Below, piece after piece: positions 11,001-23,480 of a stretch of 64,000 nucleotides of DNA. Numbering within the stretch: the first letter of the stretch is position 1; each line of letters starts with the position of its first letter. The DNA lies in NCBI GenBank assembly GCA_013397695.1, contig VYZI01000257.1, forward strand, positions 938,494 to 1,002,493, in the 5' to 3' direction. The notes beneath the pieces are model-generated. The model was given only the letters and a program-made list of their open reading frames with translations, was not told where the DNA came from and ran no database searches. Made by a program: the position numbers and the translations under genes. The DNA comes from Centropus unirufus. Taxonomy: Eukaryota > Chordata > Aves > Cuculiformes > Centropidae.

Positions 11001-13370
11001 ATAACTCATTGGGAGGTTTTTCTTTTTTTTTTTTTGTGCTCATTAAATGATTGAGAAGATAGAAGAGTGAAGAATCTGACAGATTAAACAGTTCTTGAGG
11101 AGACATGTCAGCTTCAATAATTTTAAGGCATTAAAACTGTCAAGCTTTCAAAATAGGAGAGATTGTATCTTTAGAAAACAAGGTTCCAGTAATTGGCATG
11201 CATGAAAATCTAAATTGAGGCTAAAACTCGGTGATTAAAGGCTTTTTCTGATTATAGATATTTGAAAGCAACTCCATCTGTAAAGCTGGGTCTCCCATTC
11301 TGGAAGACAGTCAGTTCTGACTGTTCCTCTGACTGCAGAGGCACTTACAACAGCCACACTTGAAGATAAACATTTTGGCCAAGTAGAGCTGAGGTTTTGT
11401 GGGGTTTTTTTTACCTGATTAAATGATTCTAGTATTTTTTAATTACCAAACTGTTAGGGAATATTTGGGTCCACTAGAGATGCCCCACATGTTTTCAAGG
11501 AAATGAAGACCATGCTTCAAATCCAAGCTGAATTTGCCTTCAGCAGCTGGTCATATTCCCATTAGGTCTCTGATCATGTCTCTTGCTTTGTATACATTTG
11601 TGTGTTTATAAAAGACAAATACCCTAACAAATAAACCTAGAGATTTTAGTAGAGTTTGAAAAGAAGCTCTCCATACTAAAAAAAGGATGCACAGATCAGC
11701 TGTCTCTCCATTTTTGACAATGATGGCACATGTAGAGATGCAGAAACCCAGCTGATCTTCACATAATGGCCCAGACAAACCACCATCATTGTACAACTGA
11801 AACCCAAAAGATGCCAAATGAACCCCTGTAACAGTTTAACATCATTAATATGGGAAGTAATGTATAATTTTCATCTTGCAATATCTGAATCTCTGAATGT
11901 CTGAATCTCTGAATTTATTTGCTTTGATAGTGACTGTCTTTGTAAGTGATACAAGCGTACCCTGAGATCTCACTACTCATTTGAGAAAGAGCACTGACCT
12001 AGGACCGCTTCTAAATTAGTTCCAAAATTCTTAAAAAATAGCTGAGAAAGAAGGCCAACTACGTATCCTGTGCTTAAAAAAAAAGCAGTGTACTGGGGAA
12101 AACTGATGTACCAAATCTTCAGCCAAGTGTTAAATAACACAGAACCACTGAAGACAATTTAAAGATCTTACCTACCTACCAGCTGAACATGTGTTTTACA
12201 TCTTTCCACTTTAGGAAAAGCTTAAGAAAATGCCAATTCAGTAGTATATCTTTATTTTTATCTACTGGATTCATCTGCATGCCAAGCAAATAATTCATCA
12301 GAAGACTGATCTATCAAAGGGGAATATCTAAATAAGCAACTTTATCCAGATATTGTAGGTGTTAGTGAGAATAGGTCTTAATTTGGGGAGAGGAAGGACT
12401 TGCTAAGCACCTGAAACACATGCTTTTTTTTTTTTAAGGCCTATTTGAGCTAAGCTGGATTTCAAAGGATTTCGATATACTGTAAATTAACTCTTCAGTA
12501 TATATAGTACTGATTAATTATATATAACTGAATATGAGAAACTTTGTCCCTTGCTGTAGCACCTCAACACGGTTCACAAAATTCAACACGAGATAAACTG
12601 AGTCTGCATTGCATGCTCCTGGCCTTTTGTCTAAGAAACTGTTATTAGATAATAAGAAGCCTGTAAGAAAAACTGGTAAGCATCTCCTGTTAGCTAAAAA
12701 GTACTAATGAAATTAATGGCAAAATTAATTGTTTCTAAGAAGTAAGGCAAATACCAGTTTGGACTAAAAATGCCCAGGTTCTGCTGCCTGAGATAAATAT
12801 ATATTATCTGAGATCAGAACAATGTGCACAAAATCAAATTCTATTTGTTTACCTTGATTTAAATAGGTGGTCATACTGGTAATTCCATCCATTGAATTCC
12901 TGACTGGCACATTTCAAGCATGTATTATCTTGCATATTCCTTAAACATGATTTGTACTATAATCTCTGCTGTAGAGTTTCATCTGCTAGATTTTCATTAC
13001 AATTCCATCACACTGGTTTCATACCACTGACTCTGCTGCAGCCGGGTTCATAATCCAAAGAGTATATTAAATCTCAAAGCTGCACATACATAGTTAAGCA
13101 CAAAGTGACTCAGTTGGCTCCAAAACATAAAGACCTGAGTAATAAAAATCCAAAGTGGCTTTCTCTGATATGCTGTTTCTCCCAGGATAACACTACCAGG
13201 TCAACGGAGTGCTAAGAGAATAATTTCATTTGTCATTTCTGTACTTACCAGACCTGACTTTCATGGAAAAGTGCATTTTACAATGCATGTCAGGCTTTAT
13301 AAATCTGATTTTCCTGTTCCTCTCCAAAGATATTTAATGCTTTAGTAATGATCAATATACTTGCTCTGAT
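8081..13370. other. Non-coding stretch with A/T tracts and one short tandem repeat
   Basis: No coding, RNA or transposon signature was recognised. It holds an A12 run at 9875-9886, a T13 run at 11023-11035 and a T12 run at 12424-12435. A four-unit octamer repeat sits at 11884-11914. AT-dinucleotide-rich text lies at about 12497-12530. Open frames reach 103 codons at most and overlap on both strands. CpG is scarce and there is no sign of a promoter. Confidence 0.55.
11884..11914. repeat. Octamer tandem repeat, TCTGAAT plus one base, four units
   Basis: The heptamer TCTGAAT begins at 11884, 11892, 11900 and 11908, an exact 8-base period with a variable eighth base. It is a short minisatellite-like array, probably from slippage, and has no associated gene. 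Confidence 0.9.
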
Positions 13371-13660
13371 GATAAACAAAGACAAATGAGTCTGTGCAGC
13401 CTGGATGGTATTTGTAATTACCACCTCTGTAGGCGTTCAATTACATCTGATGAGAGGGTGACAGAGTTGCCTTGTCTCTCTGACAGAGATGCATTTGCAG
13501 CAAGTATTTGGCATGCAACTGTCACTGTGCTAATTTCCTCCCCCACGTTCAGTTCACTATTGCCAGTACAGTCCAATGTGTCTATATTAAATATAAATGC
13601 CATGACATTCCTCCTAATGGAATTTCAGAGGAAATAGTTCAGAGGCTCATCATGCTGCCA
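13371..13660. promoter_or_regulatory. Candidate conserved non-coding element
   Basis: High-complexity sequence carrying the palindrome GTAATTAC (13414-13421), a second ATTACAT core at about 13440, and a TCTCTG-A-CAGAGA inverted repeat (13477-13489). These are followed by ATGCATTTGCA (13489-13499) and, near the 3' end, CTATATTAAATATAAATGCC (13582-13601). Densely packed homeodomain and POU-like words without repeat character are typical of conserved vertebrate enhancers. This is inference from texture, not alignment. The longest open frame in the window (13508-13897, plus strand, 129 codons) overlaps its 3' half, so a conserved exon is a weaker alternative. Confidence 0.33.
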
Positions 13661-15079
13661 TCTTGCCTAGCCACCAAAGAGAGCTTCATTTACCCAGTGG
13701 AGGTTCATCTGGAACCGTGTCAGATTGATACAAAGACATCCAAAACTCAAGTGGGTAATGGCACAACAAAGCAGTCGCAGTGGTTTGCTCTGTTCCCGAC
13801 GCCTCCCTTGGGGATGGAGAGCCTTCAGGTAGCAAAATGCAAGGGCTTTGGACTGCAGCTTCCTTCCTGTTCTATGAAGGTACTTGGACGTGGTTAGAAA
13901 AGCAAATAATACTGCAGTTCTAGATATTATTCTGTTCTCTTGCTGCAAATCCACCGGGAACAGAACAAGACTGGAATGGGGGAAAAGGCAAGACTTGGAA
14001 CACTTCATTTTCTCCAGGGAAAAGAAAAATATCCCCACATGTCAGCAGACCCAAATAATGCATAATCTTCTTTTATGTAAATTCTGATACAAGTTCATTT
14101 TAGTCAATTTGTTACTCAGTATCTGCCATCAGTTAAAGGAACAAATACAAAGAGTTTGTTATTGGAAAAGTTCAAGCACAGTAATACCTCTAGAATTACA
14201 CTTTGTATCTCAGATTCACATTCACATCTCAGGCCTGAACTCAAAAATCAGAGTAAAACTTTTAAAAAAATCAATAAAAAAAAAAATATCACAGAGGAAA
14301 ACTGATCCTAAAGATTCAGATTGGTAAATCCCTTAAACCATGCCCTCATGATTATTTGATTTTACATTTAAACATTTAACACATACTAACATGTGTAATC
14401 TTGATTCCGTTCCTGCATTTTTTAACAATTAAGTGCTCTCATAATGTTCTTGATGCAAGTCTGAGGAGTGAGAGATTTGAGAGACTAGAACAAATAGAGA
14501 CTACAGTATCACTGCTAAAAAAAATAGCTCAGTAAAATACTCATCTTTATCACAGTAAAAATCTGAGAGAGCTAGCTCTGTGTGTGTGTGTCTTTCCAGC
14601 ACTGGCGCAAAAAACAAAACACCTCACTCTTTAAAAAGCCCAAAGTCAACTGCACTCTGCATTTGCAGAGATAAATGCTTTGTGATTTGTATTCAGAGTT
14701 CCTTTTTCCTTTCTGTTCAAATTTCAGGTGAAGTCTGTTCAGCAAGAGCTGTCAGCTGGGTAACTGAAATGCCTTTTTTGCTGTCCCTGGGGAGAGCAGG
14801 CAGCAGCCTGGGTAGCAGCTCCTGTGCAAGGACATCAACACCCCAGCAACCTCCTGCCTCCCCTTGTTTCACTGCACACAAAATCTAAACATACATGTGT
14901 AACCATAATGGGAAGGTAAAGTTAAGAGATCTCAGAAGACACATTGTTTTAAGCCCCCTGCCTATCATGTGCGCAGTCAGAGCCTTGCACCATCCCAAGT
15001 GGATTCAGCCAAATCAAAATGTGTTTGGATGCTCCGCCTCCACAAAGAAAACTGTGTTCCATAAAAAGTACGTAGCCAT
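13661..15079. other. Non-coding stretch with overlapping chance open frames
   Basis: Open frames of 129 codons (plus, 13508-13897) and 123 codons (minus, 13667-14038) overlap on opposite strands, as happens in stop-poor segments. Neither has a recognisable domain, and both use cysteine, serine and rare residues like random translation. A GT run lies at 14579-14590 and an A-rich patch near 14262-14286. No RNA gene or transposon was recognised. Confidence 0.5.
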
Positions 15080-15330
15080 ATGACATTAGTTAAAACACAA
15101 TTTACAGTCTGCTTTCCAGTTCAATATTCCAGTTGATTGGGGCGCTGTGGGAACAGTTTTCAATCCATATTACCCAAGCTCAATAAATAAACCCTATAAA
15201 ATGCATAAAATTGTTGCAGTCTTGGTTTATGAGTTTAAGTGTGGCTTGCCTTTCACTGCTCTCAGCTGTTCATAAAAACATAACAAAAAATAAATGTGCA
15301 TATTGTTTTCCACAGCTCTCATTAACTATA
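15080..15330. promoter_or_regulatory. Weak candidate conserved non-coding element
   Basis: The stretch contains CATTAGTTAAAACACAATTTA, a CAATATTCCAGTTGATTGGGGCGC-like segment (retained CpG at about 15142) and a cluster of AATAAATAAACC / ATAAAATGCATAAAATTG words around 15180-15215. These would suit HOX, CDX or FOX-type binding. The call rests only on motif density and complexity, and it may be ordinary AT-rich DNA. Confidence 0.2.
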
Positions 15331-17149
15331 GAATAATTATTAAAATAACTGAAAAAGTAAAGTGCACCGTTTTCCCCAAACCTCTACAGGAAGAATAAAC
15401 CTCACACTTTTTTTATTTGACCTGAACACTGAAGTAAAATTTACTGCATATTATTGGGCAATGTCAGTAAATAACCACTTTCCTCTGAAGTAGTAAGATT
15501 AGCGTAAAAAAGGCCTGAATGTATGCTCTTCTCATAGTTCACTTTTCCATGATTTCTAGGATGTTTCAGAAACCAACCCAAACCTCACCATCCAAAATCC
15601 TCTCTCATCACCAAAGGCACCACCGGCTCCTAAAGAAAAACACATGGTGACAAAGCTTAGCTGCCCCTCCTTGGCTCAAAATATTTATAGCAGGTTGTGG
15701 GTTACGTCAGCTGAGCCAGAGTCCTTTAAGGCTTATTATGAGCAGCACTTGAAGGAAGGAGCTGCTCTCTCAAGTGAATCTGTTTCAAAGGTCCTCTCTT
15801 TGCTCTTCCCCATCCACCATCACCACTCAGGGCTCTGAGCACAAATGGCATCCACGCCATTGCCACCCTGTCCCAGTACTCCAAGTTCATCATTATCAGT
15901 AGTGCATGTTTTCGACAGTCGCCTTAAAAGTGAAAAATCCCTGGTATTTGCCATTGCTTGGGGATTTCAAGAAAGAAAGCTTTGCTTGCTGTATAAACCA
16001 ATGCATTTCAATTATTTCAAGCACTGCAGAAAACATTACTGAACTTACAGTCATGCATTAGCATTTCCCCTTTCAGCAAAATACATACAGCACAGATAAT
16101 CTGGGTTATTACAGCCTGATACTAATGTATAATTCAGACAGGTGATGTTTCTTTCACCTACTGCATGCTCAAACATTTGAAGTGGTTTAAGACCATCCGT
16201 GTTTTTGCTATGCCAAAAAAAATTAAAAAATAAAGGAGAATCTGATCTTGTTTAAGGATGATCAAAATTCATTATTACTATAAAGAAGAAAATATCAGTA
16301 TTAGCACATTGTCACTAAAATTATCATGATTCTTTATATATGCATACTAGGCAGCAAACTTCAAAGGAATTCCACAAATTTACAGCCGCTAAAGATGCAG
16401 ACTCAGAATTTTCTTTTATATTATAAAATGAAGAGTACAGATAAAAGCTTTACTAACCTTGGGGTGTTCTCCTACACAGTGCAGAGGCTCACTGACATAC
16501 ATAAGGGAGTCAAACAAACAGATGTTTATGCTTTTCTCCCAGATCACATGAGGAATTTGAAACACATGGTAAGTCTTTGTATTGAGCTAAGAAACAGAGT
16601 TTTTGAACAATTACAGACAAAAAATATACATGTTTGAATAGCAGGAGCTGGGATATATCCCTGATGTCAAATATTGCCACGTGGCCTAAGGAAAGTTTAA
16701 TACTGGAAGACATCTCAATATATTGAAATTGGTGTAATTCACTGTTGCTATGCTAGATCTTTAAATGCAAGTATTGAAGCACAAATCCAGCCCATAAGGA
16801 GATGGCGCTGGCTATGGGAAGAGGCAACCAGGAATGCAACCGTCAGATCAACTGCTACAATTTCATATTACAAAGATACTGCATTGCCTCGGAAAAAAGG
16901 GCCATCATAGGGGCACAATGCTCTACAAAACAGCAATTTCCAACATATGTTGAAAGATTTGGTTATTTGTGCTTCAGCAAGCTCAGTTAGGTTAGCTCAT
17001 GAGATTTGTGCTGTGCAGCCACAAAAGGTGTGCAATTGTAGGGTTATGATTTCACCTGCACACTGGACACAGAACTGAAAACTGGAAAGAACTTCTGCAA
17101 ATTTGAATGCAAAAGACTTAGACAGCTGTAGCCATGCGAGGCTAGAAAT
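15331..17149. other. Non-coding stretch, no feature recognised
   Basis: AT-rich DNA with open frames of 103 codons or fewer. Nothing was recognised as a gene, RNA or interspersed repeat. Confidence 0.5.
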
Positions 17150-17470
17150 CCTTCCCTCCACCTCCAGGCCAGTCAGGACCTACCTCTGTCAATCCTGACA
17201 AATGCTTGCCTCATCTGCGCTGAAAGATCTCTAGTGCTGGAGACCAAGAAATGTCTCCATTCAGCCTAGTCCTCTCTACCGTTGGCTCCTGTGAAGCACG
17301 TTACTCCTCACCCTACTCACCAGAGGAGTGGATAGGTTGCTACTTTCCTTCTTGAAGGATTGAAGCATCTGATCACCTTCTCACTTTGCTCAGGCTTTCT
17401 TCACTAATTACCAAGAACTTGAGTTTGTTTAATTCTTTTCACAGATTATTTTTCCTAATCTTGTACTCCT
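17150..17470 (-). repeat. Probable ancient CR1-type LINE relic, minus orientation
   Basis: The order of phrases follows the reverse complement of an old CR1 3' tail. 'Gacaaatgcttgcctcatctgcgctgaaagatctctagtgctggaga' (17196-17242, shown here as a paraphrase of the match) corresponds to the 'tttgtctaacctgttcttaaaaatctccagtgatggaga' block. Later, TTATTTTTCCTAATCTTGT (17447-17465) resembles the 'tttttcctaatatctaa' block. Between them the match is weak, so the element is old and perhaps rearranged. Chance similarity cannot be excluded. Confidence 0.45.
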
Positions 17471-20400
17471 CCTTCCTACTGCTTCTCTTTTAATGTTCAA
17501 AACAATGGAAAAATATGAGTGTTACTTTGCTTGCAGATTCAGATGCCTTTCCTTCTCTGCTAGTTTCTCCAGGCCGTGCTACCTGGTGTGCTTGATCCTT
17601 TGAGTAGCGCTTCCCTATTGATTTCCCTCACAGCTACTCAGATCTCTGCCTCTCACTTACACACCTTCACAGCCACAAGGCACACTTTCAGCAGCAACAC
17701 TAGCTGTATTCAGGCTCCTCAGGCAGGAGTTTCACAGCTACATAGTAAAGACCTCTCACAAACACAATGTGCCGAGCTACACGCTCCTAACTTCAAAATT
17801 CTCCTTGATGCTTTGTAGATGGTTTAGCCTGAAATGCACCCATGGGGCTGACGGGGAAGGAAAGTAGCAGTGATCCTCCATTCTCTCTCCTAAGGCATGA
17901 GGGGCAGATGGCATCCTGTGAGCCAGCGGGATTTGGAGAAAGCACTGGCAGAGCTACATACTAAAAATCATCCCCAAGGCTGTGGCTTTCATGTCCAAAC
18001 TACATCCCTATGAAGGACTGACACCCAGTGCATACAGACAAGCAAAGAAAAGAATATCTCCCCAGAGAGCAAGATTTCATGGCAACATTATATTCATAAA
18101 ACCACCAGATAAAGACAGGGCCCTGGAGAAGTCAAGGAAGTTTTCCAGAAATATGTATTCTCTCCTCTTGAGCAGAAAGAGAGGAGCAGATTTGTTGACC
18201 TGTCTAGGGGAAAACAGCAAACATGAACAGCTCAATAAAGACCAGGTTTTGTATATTTATGCACATTGAGAGTTGCCTGCAACTGACTGGAAAACATCAG
18301 GCCTGGTGCCCATGTTGGGCTGTCATGGTCTGCAGCATGATGGATTGCTTTGAACTGCTTCCCAAAAAACACTGGGTATGGGATTCATCTGACCAGATGG
18401 ATGTTTCCCCAGTAGTTATGCTAATGACGAACCACACTGCTTTTCTCAAAGTTCATGGCTATATAGGTTTTGCAGGGGTAGAGCTGAACTGTGCTGAAGA
18501 AGTGCCCACTGCTTTCTATGCATACACATTTGAAGATGTACACAGGGGTGTGAGATGATTTCCATGTTGGAAACAGCACTCCATGAGTAGCAGCTTTCTT
18601 AAAACAGCTCTGCAGGAAGCTGTGCTCTCACTCATTCCAGGAAGACTTCATGAAAGGCTATCAATAGAATGAGGCAAATATTTTCATCTCCCTTTACTTT
18701 TAGTGCAGTAAATATAAAGAAAGTTATTAACATACTAGCACTAGTTTGTGGATGTTGTCTAACTCCACTCTTTAAATGAAATTGTTAAGCATTTCCTGTT
18801 TTTGGGAAACAGTACCACTGAGCATTTCTGTAGCCAGGGTAGGTCTGACAGAGCAAACCCCCATGCACCTGCAAGAAATCAGGGACACTGTAGTGCAAGA
18901 GAAACCTTGAACTGTAAACAAATACATAGTTCCTCACTCCATGTGGAAAAGTGTATCAAGCCCCCTTTCCCATTACCAGACAGGCAACACCATTTCTAAT
19001 GTATTTCTTCATAATTTACCTATCTTCAAGTAACTACAGATTCCATTTGGCTCTGAGTTTCATCAGGTCCCAGACCTTTCTAAATGACTTCTGTCCAACA
19101 GAGAAGGCATCCCAGAGATTAATTACTGGTGTCCTGACAGGATTGCCAGGGGACCCAAGCATGATGTGAGCTGCTGTGTGGAGACCATCAGAGGGCAGAA
19201 GGCAAAATAAAATCACTACTTAAATCATTGAGAGAACTCCAGAGATTTCAGTGAATCCTATTTTGTGACCTCCCAAACCAAAACTAGCCTCTGGTCAACA
19301 TAAGCATAACACTGGCTTAATCATTGTCACATGAAACAGCTCTGAAAAGGTTTTGCCACTCCTTTATATGCAAATATCACCCCCTGTCAATTAGTTCTAA
19401 GACTCCACTATAAGCTTCTTAAAGCTTCAGCACACCTGCTAACACCTTTAGCTTTGTTAAATCAAAATATGCTAAAAAAATTCAATACTTGCAAGTAAAT
19501 GTAATGCATTTCCTGAGGAAAAATTAAGAGATGAAATTTAGGTAATTATTCAATTAACAATTGTTATGTATACAAGAGAATCTGATTTATGGACAGCTGT
19601 TTACACAAGCAACTGCTTTAATTTGACAATGTGCTCCTGGCTTCTCCCCAGACTTTACTGTTTAATTAAAGTTAAACAGTTCAATACCCATTTAGCCTAC
19701 CAACATATGGAGAATTTAACTAACACTGAAGAGGGAGGAGAAATCTATTCATTTTTAATTGTAGTATAATAACATAAAGGAGGTCACTGAAGTGCAAAAC
19801 TGCGAGATGAACTGGGTTTAACACTAATCATATGCTTGGGATCTCAAAAATATAGTAGCATCAAATTTGCTCTCACAATTTGTCCAGCCATCTCCGTTCC
19901 TGCTGCCCTTACACATGAGATTCCCCCCCATCTCCTGATGACTTATTCTTTTAGGTGATGAATGGGGCCTCCACTTGCCCTCTAGCTCTAAGGTCTGTAG
20001 GAAATACTCAGATCCTATCTTAAAAGCTTTTTCCTGTTAACATAAGAATTAGAAACTTACTTTTCCCCTCCCTAAAATGAAAATCTCATGTAATAATTTC
20101 GGCATGTTGATTCTGAGAAAGACACCTATTTTGAGAAATGGTGACAAGCGGCACAGCTGGCAGTAAGACAGAATATCAGCATTATTTTGTGAGTGTATTA
20201 GATTGGGTCCTTTAAAGGCATTGTAAGAATTGCTACTTAGTGCAAAAGACTCTGAAGAGTATATACAGTCACCACACAGCACGGAAACCTTCCCTAGGGC
20301 CAGACAAAAGATACAGGAAAGACACATTAAAATGGCATTAAAGGTAGAAATGTTTCTGCCCACCTTGTGGGATCAGGGTTTTAAGGACATGCCCAATATC

Positions 20401-21362
20401 ATCCAGTAGACCCACTTAGCCACCTACTAAAAAAAAGAGAAAGAAATCAGCACTTCAAGGCCAGATCTGGTCTGCAATTGAATTTCCAAAGTCTGTGTCT
20501 TATTGTGGTTTGTTACCACAAAGGACAGTAAGGTGCAAGTTAGAATATTAAAAAAATTAGTTGCGTTTCACCAGAAAATTATTCCCCATTTGGTGTCTAA
20601 AGTTGTCCTGAACACTGATATATTCCAAAGGAATTCATAGAAAATTACTAGCAAGCCCACTAGCTACATACAAATCCTATTTTTCTGTGTCAGAGTCGAA
20701 GACACTCAACAGTGATGGAAGAAGGCAGAAATTGTGAAACTGCATTTGCATTTTGCTTTTTAAGAGTCACAACTAACACTGTGAAGGAAGCATATGGACA
20801 GGAAAAGCTGGGTGGACAGCTCATGCCCCTCACGGCAGCAGCTCCCCCACCCTGTGCTCTCAGCAGAACCACAATCCTTGAGGCTCTAACAATCCCTGAC
20901 CTCAGTGCTGGCAAGTCATTACCGTTTCCCTCCTTGCAAAGCCATAGCTGGTGGAGAAAGCCTTCTCTGCACGAAGATAGAGAATACAAAGAGTCTCCAC
21001 CAGTTCTCCACTGAGTTACAGTCTCCCACATCTATAATTTATGTTACAGATGAACTGTATATTCTATAGTACATAATACATAGTACATCAATGCCCAAAT
21101 AGGGAACTACCACTTCTGTCTAAATGATAATAAACAATTAAACTGTGACCAGCCAGTCAGCTGCATTCTTGACAAAATGATCCTAAAGTTGCAAAGCAGT
21201 GTTTGGAAAATGCCTGCACTGCTACATCTGAATGCCTGAAAGATCTAACATGTAATGAAAATATTTGCCAGGTGGATGCAATTTTGGCCAGAAGGGAAAG
21301 CTATTAGATTGTGTAGAAAAAGTCATTTAGAATTAATTCTTTGTACTAAACCAACTAAAAAC
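17471..21362. other. Non-coding stretch, no feature recognised
   Basis: Several open frames of 60-113 codons occur, many overlapping on opposite strands (for example 20690-21031 minus and 20712-21014 plus), with no domain in any. A direct repeat of ATAGTACAT lies at 21066-21074 and 21080-21088. No interspersed repeat was recognised. Confidence 0.5.
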
Positions 21363-21395
21363 AAAAGAAAAAAAAAAAAAAGAAAAAAGAAAAAA
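21363..21395 (+). repeat. A-rich purine tract
   Basis: A 33-base uninterrupted purine run, almost all A with three G interruptions, is preceded by other A-rich text from about 21355. It could be the remnant tail of an old retrotransposed insert, but no recognisable body lies 5' of it and no target-site duplication is visible. Simple expansion is the more economical reading. Confidence 0.85.
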
Positions 21396-21700
21396 CGTCT
21401 GTCTTTGTGAAAATGAACTGATATTCTGAGCTCCCGGCATGACCAACAACCGTTGTACCTTTGGCCCACTCTCACAGCATCTGGCTTTTCTACCAAAGGC
21501 CTCTGAGAATTATCCCGTTTTCCGAGAATAAAGGGGAAAACAAAGCCTTCTCACAATCAAAGAGCACCTCTTGGATGGAGCCGACAGCAGTCCAACAGCT
21601 GGGGCTCTGCTGCTGAGGCTCATTTTTCAATCAGAGTGATAATTATAAGACATTTCAGTTCACAGGAGCTGTTGAAAGTTATACTCAGGGTAGTGCAAGG
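21396..21700. promoter_or_regulatory. Candidate conserved non-coding element with retained CpG
   Basis: Immediately after the purine tract the sequence turns more balanced and keeps several CpG dinucleotides (in CCCGGCATG, AACCGTTG, CCCGTTTTCCGAG and GCCGACAG) in a CpG-poor setting. It ends with CAATCAGAGTGATAATTATAAG (21630-21651), which contains a TAATTA core and a PBX-like TGAT. Retained CpG plus homeodomain words suggests purifying selection or low germline methylation. Without alignment this remains a guess. Confidence 0.27.
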
Positions 21701-23319
21701 AACCACAGCCACAGCAGGGGCTTGTGTACAGAGGACTCTAGCTCCCTTGGGTCCCAGGATTAATATATCGCACTACTCTTGTAATAAAGAAACTGGAGAA
21801 CAAGTGAAGCACAGTGCACTCTGACCTGCCTCCTACTGGATCACCTTTCCAGTTGCAGTGTCAGCTAAAGGGATTCCCCACTGCTCTTACAAACAGCTGT
21901 CAGGGTGGCTGCAGTGCACAAAGCTTTGCACAAACCCTATCCAAAGCAATTGTGTGAATGAGAAATCAGATGTCTTTCCTTCCCTCACCAACACTGGGCT
22001 GCGCAATCAGCAACAGATGACACCACGAAGGCTTACACTGTAGATAGGGAGGAGGCAGTTTTTTTCCCTAAAAGCAGGCTCAGAATTGCAGGGTTTAAGA
22101 ATGCAGACATAGCCAATACTTCCAATACTGCATTGGGAGATAGTTTACCAGATTCCTCCCAAAGGTTTGCACATTCTGAGCTTCTTTCAATGTCAGGATT
22201 TTCCCCTGTAATAAAGGGGGAATCAGTTTCTGTGCAACAGCTGACAATGAATAACCAAATAAAAAGATACTTTAAACCCTTCCACAATCATCAACCTATC
22301 CCAAGTAACTCTCCAGGTTTGATTTAGCACTAATCCACAGTGACCACCTGAGCTGCTTTCCTCCATAACCTCAGTGCTGCATCAAACCCATCTTTCCTGT
22401 ACTAAGAACAAAATCCTTCCCCTAGGTTTCACAGAACAGTAATAAAAGATTTTTTTTGTTACAAGCAGATTGCAAAAAATGAGCATGTACTCTTTCTGCT
22501 TATTGCTCTGCCACATCCAGTTGCACTAAACATCACCACAGAGTTGAACACTTAAATCATCCTGTACCTACAATAAACCTATAGAAACAATGAAGTGCTT
22601 AAAGCAGCCACTTGAAACCTAATCTGTAGTACCCCAGGACAAGGACTATCGCTCTCCACATCCAAAGTGATGTATTCCCTAAAATTAATGAAACAAAAAG
22701 GACATACACAAAAACTTAACTACATGCAAGTGAATATTCGGTATACAAACCAATGACCTTTAATAAATCCAGGTATAAAATTGCATCTGTAGTTTTAAAG
22801 ACCAAGGGAAATGTATCACCCATTCTCAGTTTTGATTTACCTGAAGAAATTTCTTTTGCATTTGATATATTCAGAAAACAAAAAAATAAGCCTTGTTTTA
22901 TATCATTCTCTCCTAGTTAGAAAAAAAGACTTATTAATTCCAAAACATCAGTAGGGGATGCATCTACTTGGCAAACAAAAAATTTCTATTTTGGTGTTGC
23001 ATGTCCATTCACACATGATATAAACCAAATTCCCCCCCCCAGTCTTGATTCTGAACCTGTTTGCATCACTGGTATTCGTATCCACGGAGTGACATCAGGA
23101 GCTTAGGATTTTAAGAAACAAGAAAAGGGAAGAAGAACAGAAAAAACATGCCAATAAGTATTTCAGAGTCACGCAGGAGGTTTCTTGTAGAACCAAGGAT
23201 AATATCCAGACTCTCCCATTTTCAATGCAGGCCACTAACTGCAAAAATCTTATATACTACTTCTGATAAGAACAGAAGTATTCTGAAGTCATGCTGTAGA
23301 GAATAAAAATTCGATCTTG
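21701..23319. other. Non-coding stretch, no feature recognised
   Basis: Ordinary AT-rich DNA. A run of nine C lies at 23032-23040. Open frames are 84 codons or shorter. No RNA, gene or repeat family was recognised. Confidence 0.5.
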
Positions 23320-23480
23320 TTCCATTTTTACAAAGTAGGGTAAATTTAATTATCTCTACTGCATAGATCAAGGTCCAAGATTAAGCATTAAACACTGAAG
23401 CGCCTTGTTCAAGGTCAAGCAACAGGCCTGTAGTCACTCATTTCCGTCTAGTCTTCAGTCCATTGGGATGCTTTTGAGCC
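23320..23480 (-). repeat. Probable MIR-like CORE-SINE relic, minus orientation
   Basis: The segment reads CCATTTTTACAAAGTAGGG (23322-23340), then GCCTTGTTCAAGGTCAAGCAAC (23402-23423), GGCCTGTAGTCACTCATTTCC and GTCTTCAGTCCATTGGGATGC. This follows, in order, the reverse complement of a tRNA-derived MIR/CORE-SINE: 'ccccattttacagatgaggaaac', 'acttgcccaaggtcacacagc', the degenerate B box and 'cagtgctctaaccac'. Some 20-30 extra bases sit between the first two blocks. MIR-type elements spread before amniotes diversified, so heavy decay is expected. Confidence 0.5.

Noticed and set aside
13508..13897. 129-codon open frame, plus strand, the longest in the window
   Set aside because: At this base composition about one frame of this size is expected by chance. 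No domain is recognisable, and a 123-codon frame overlaps it on the other strand.
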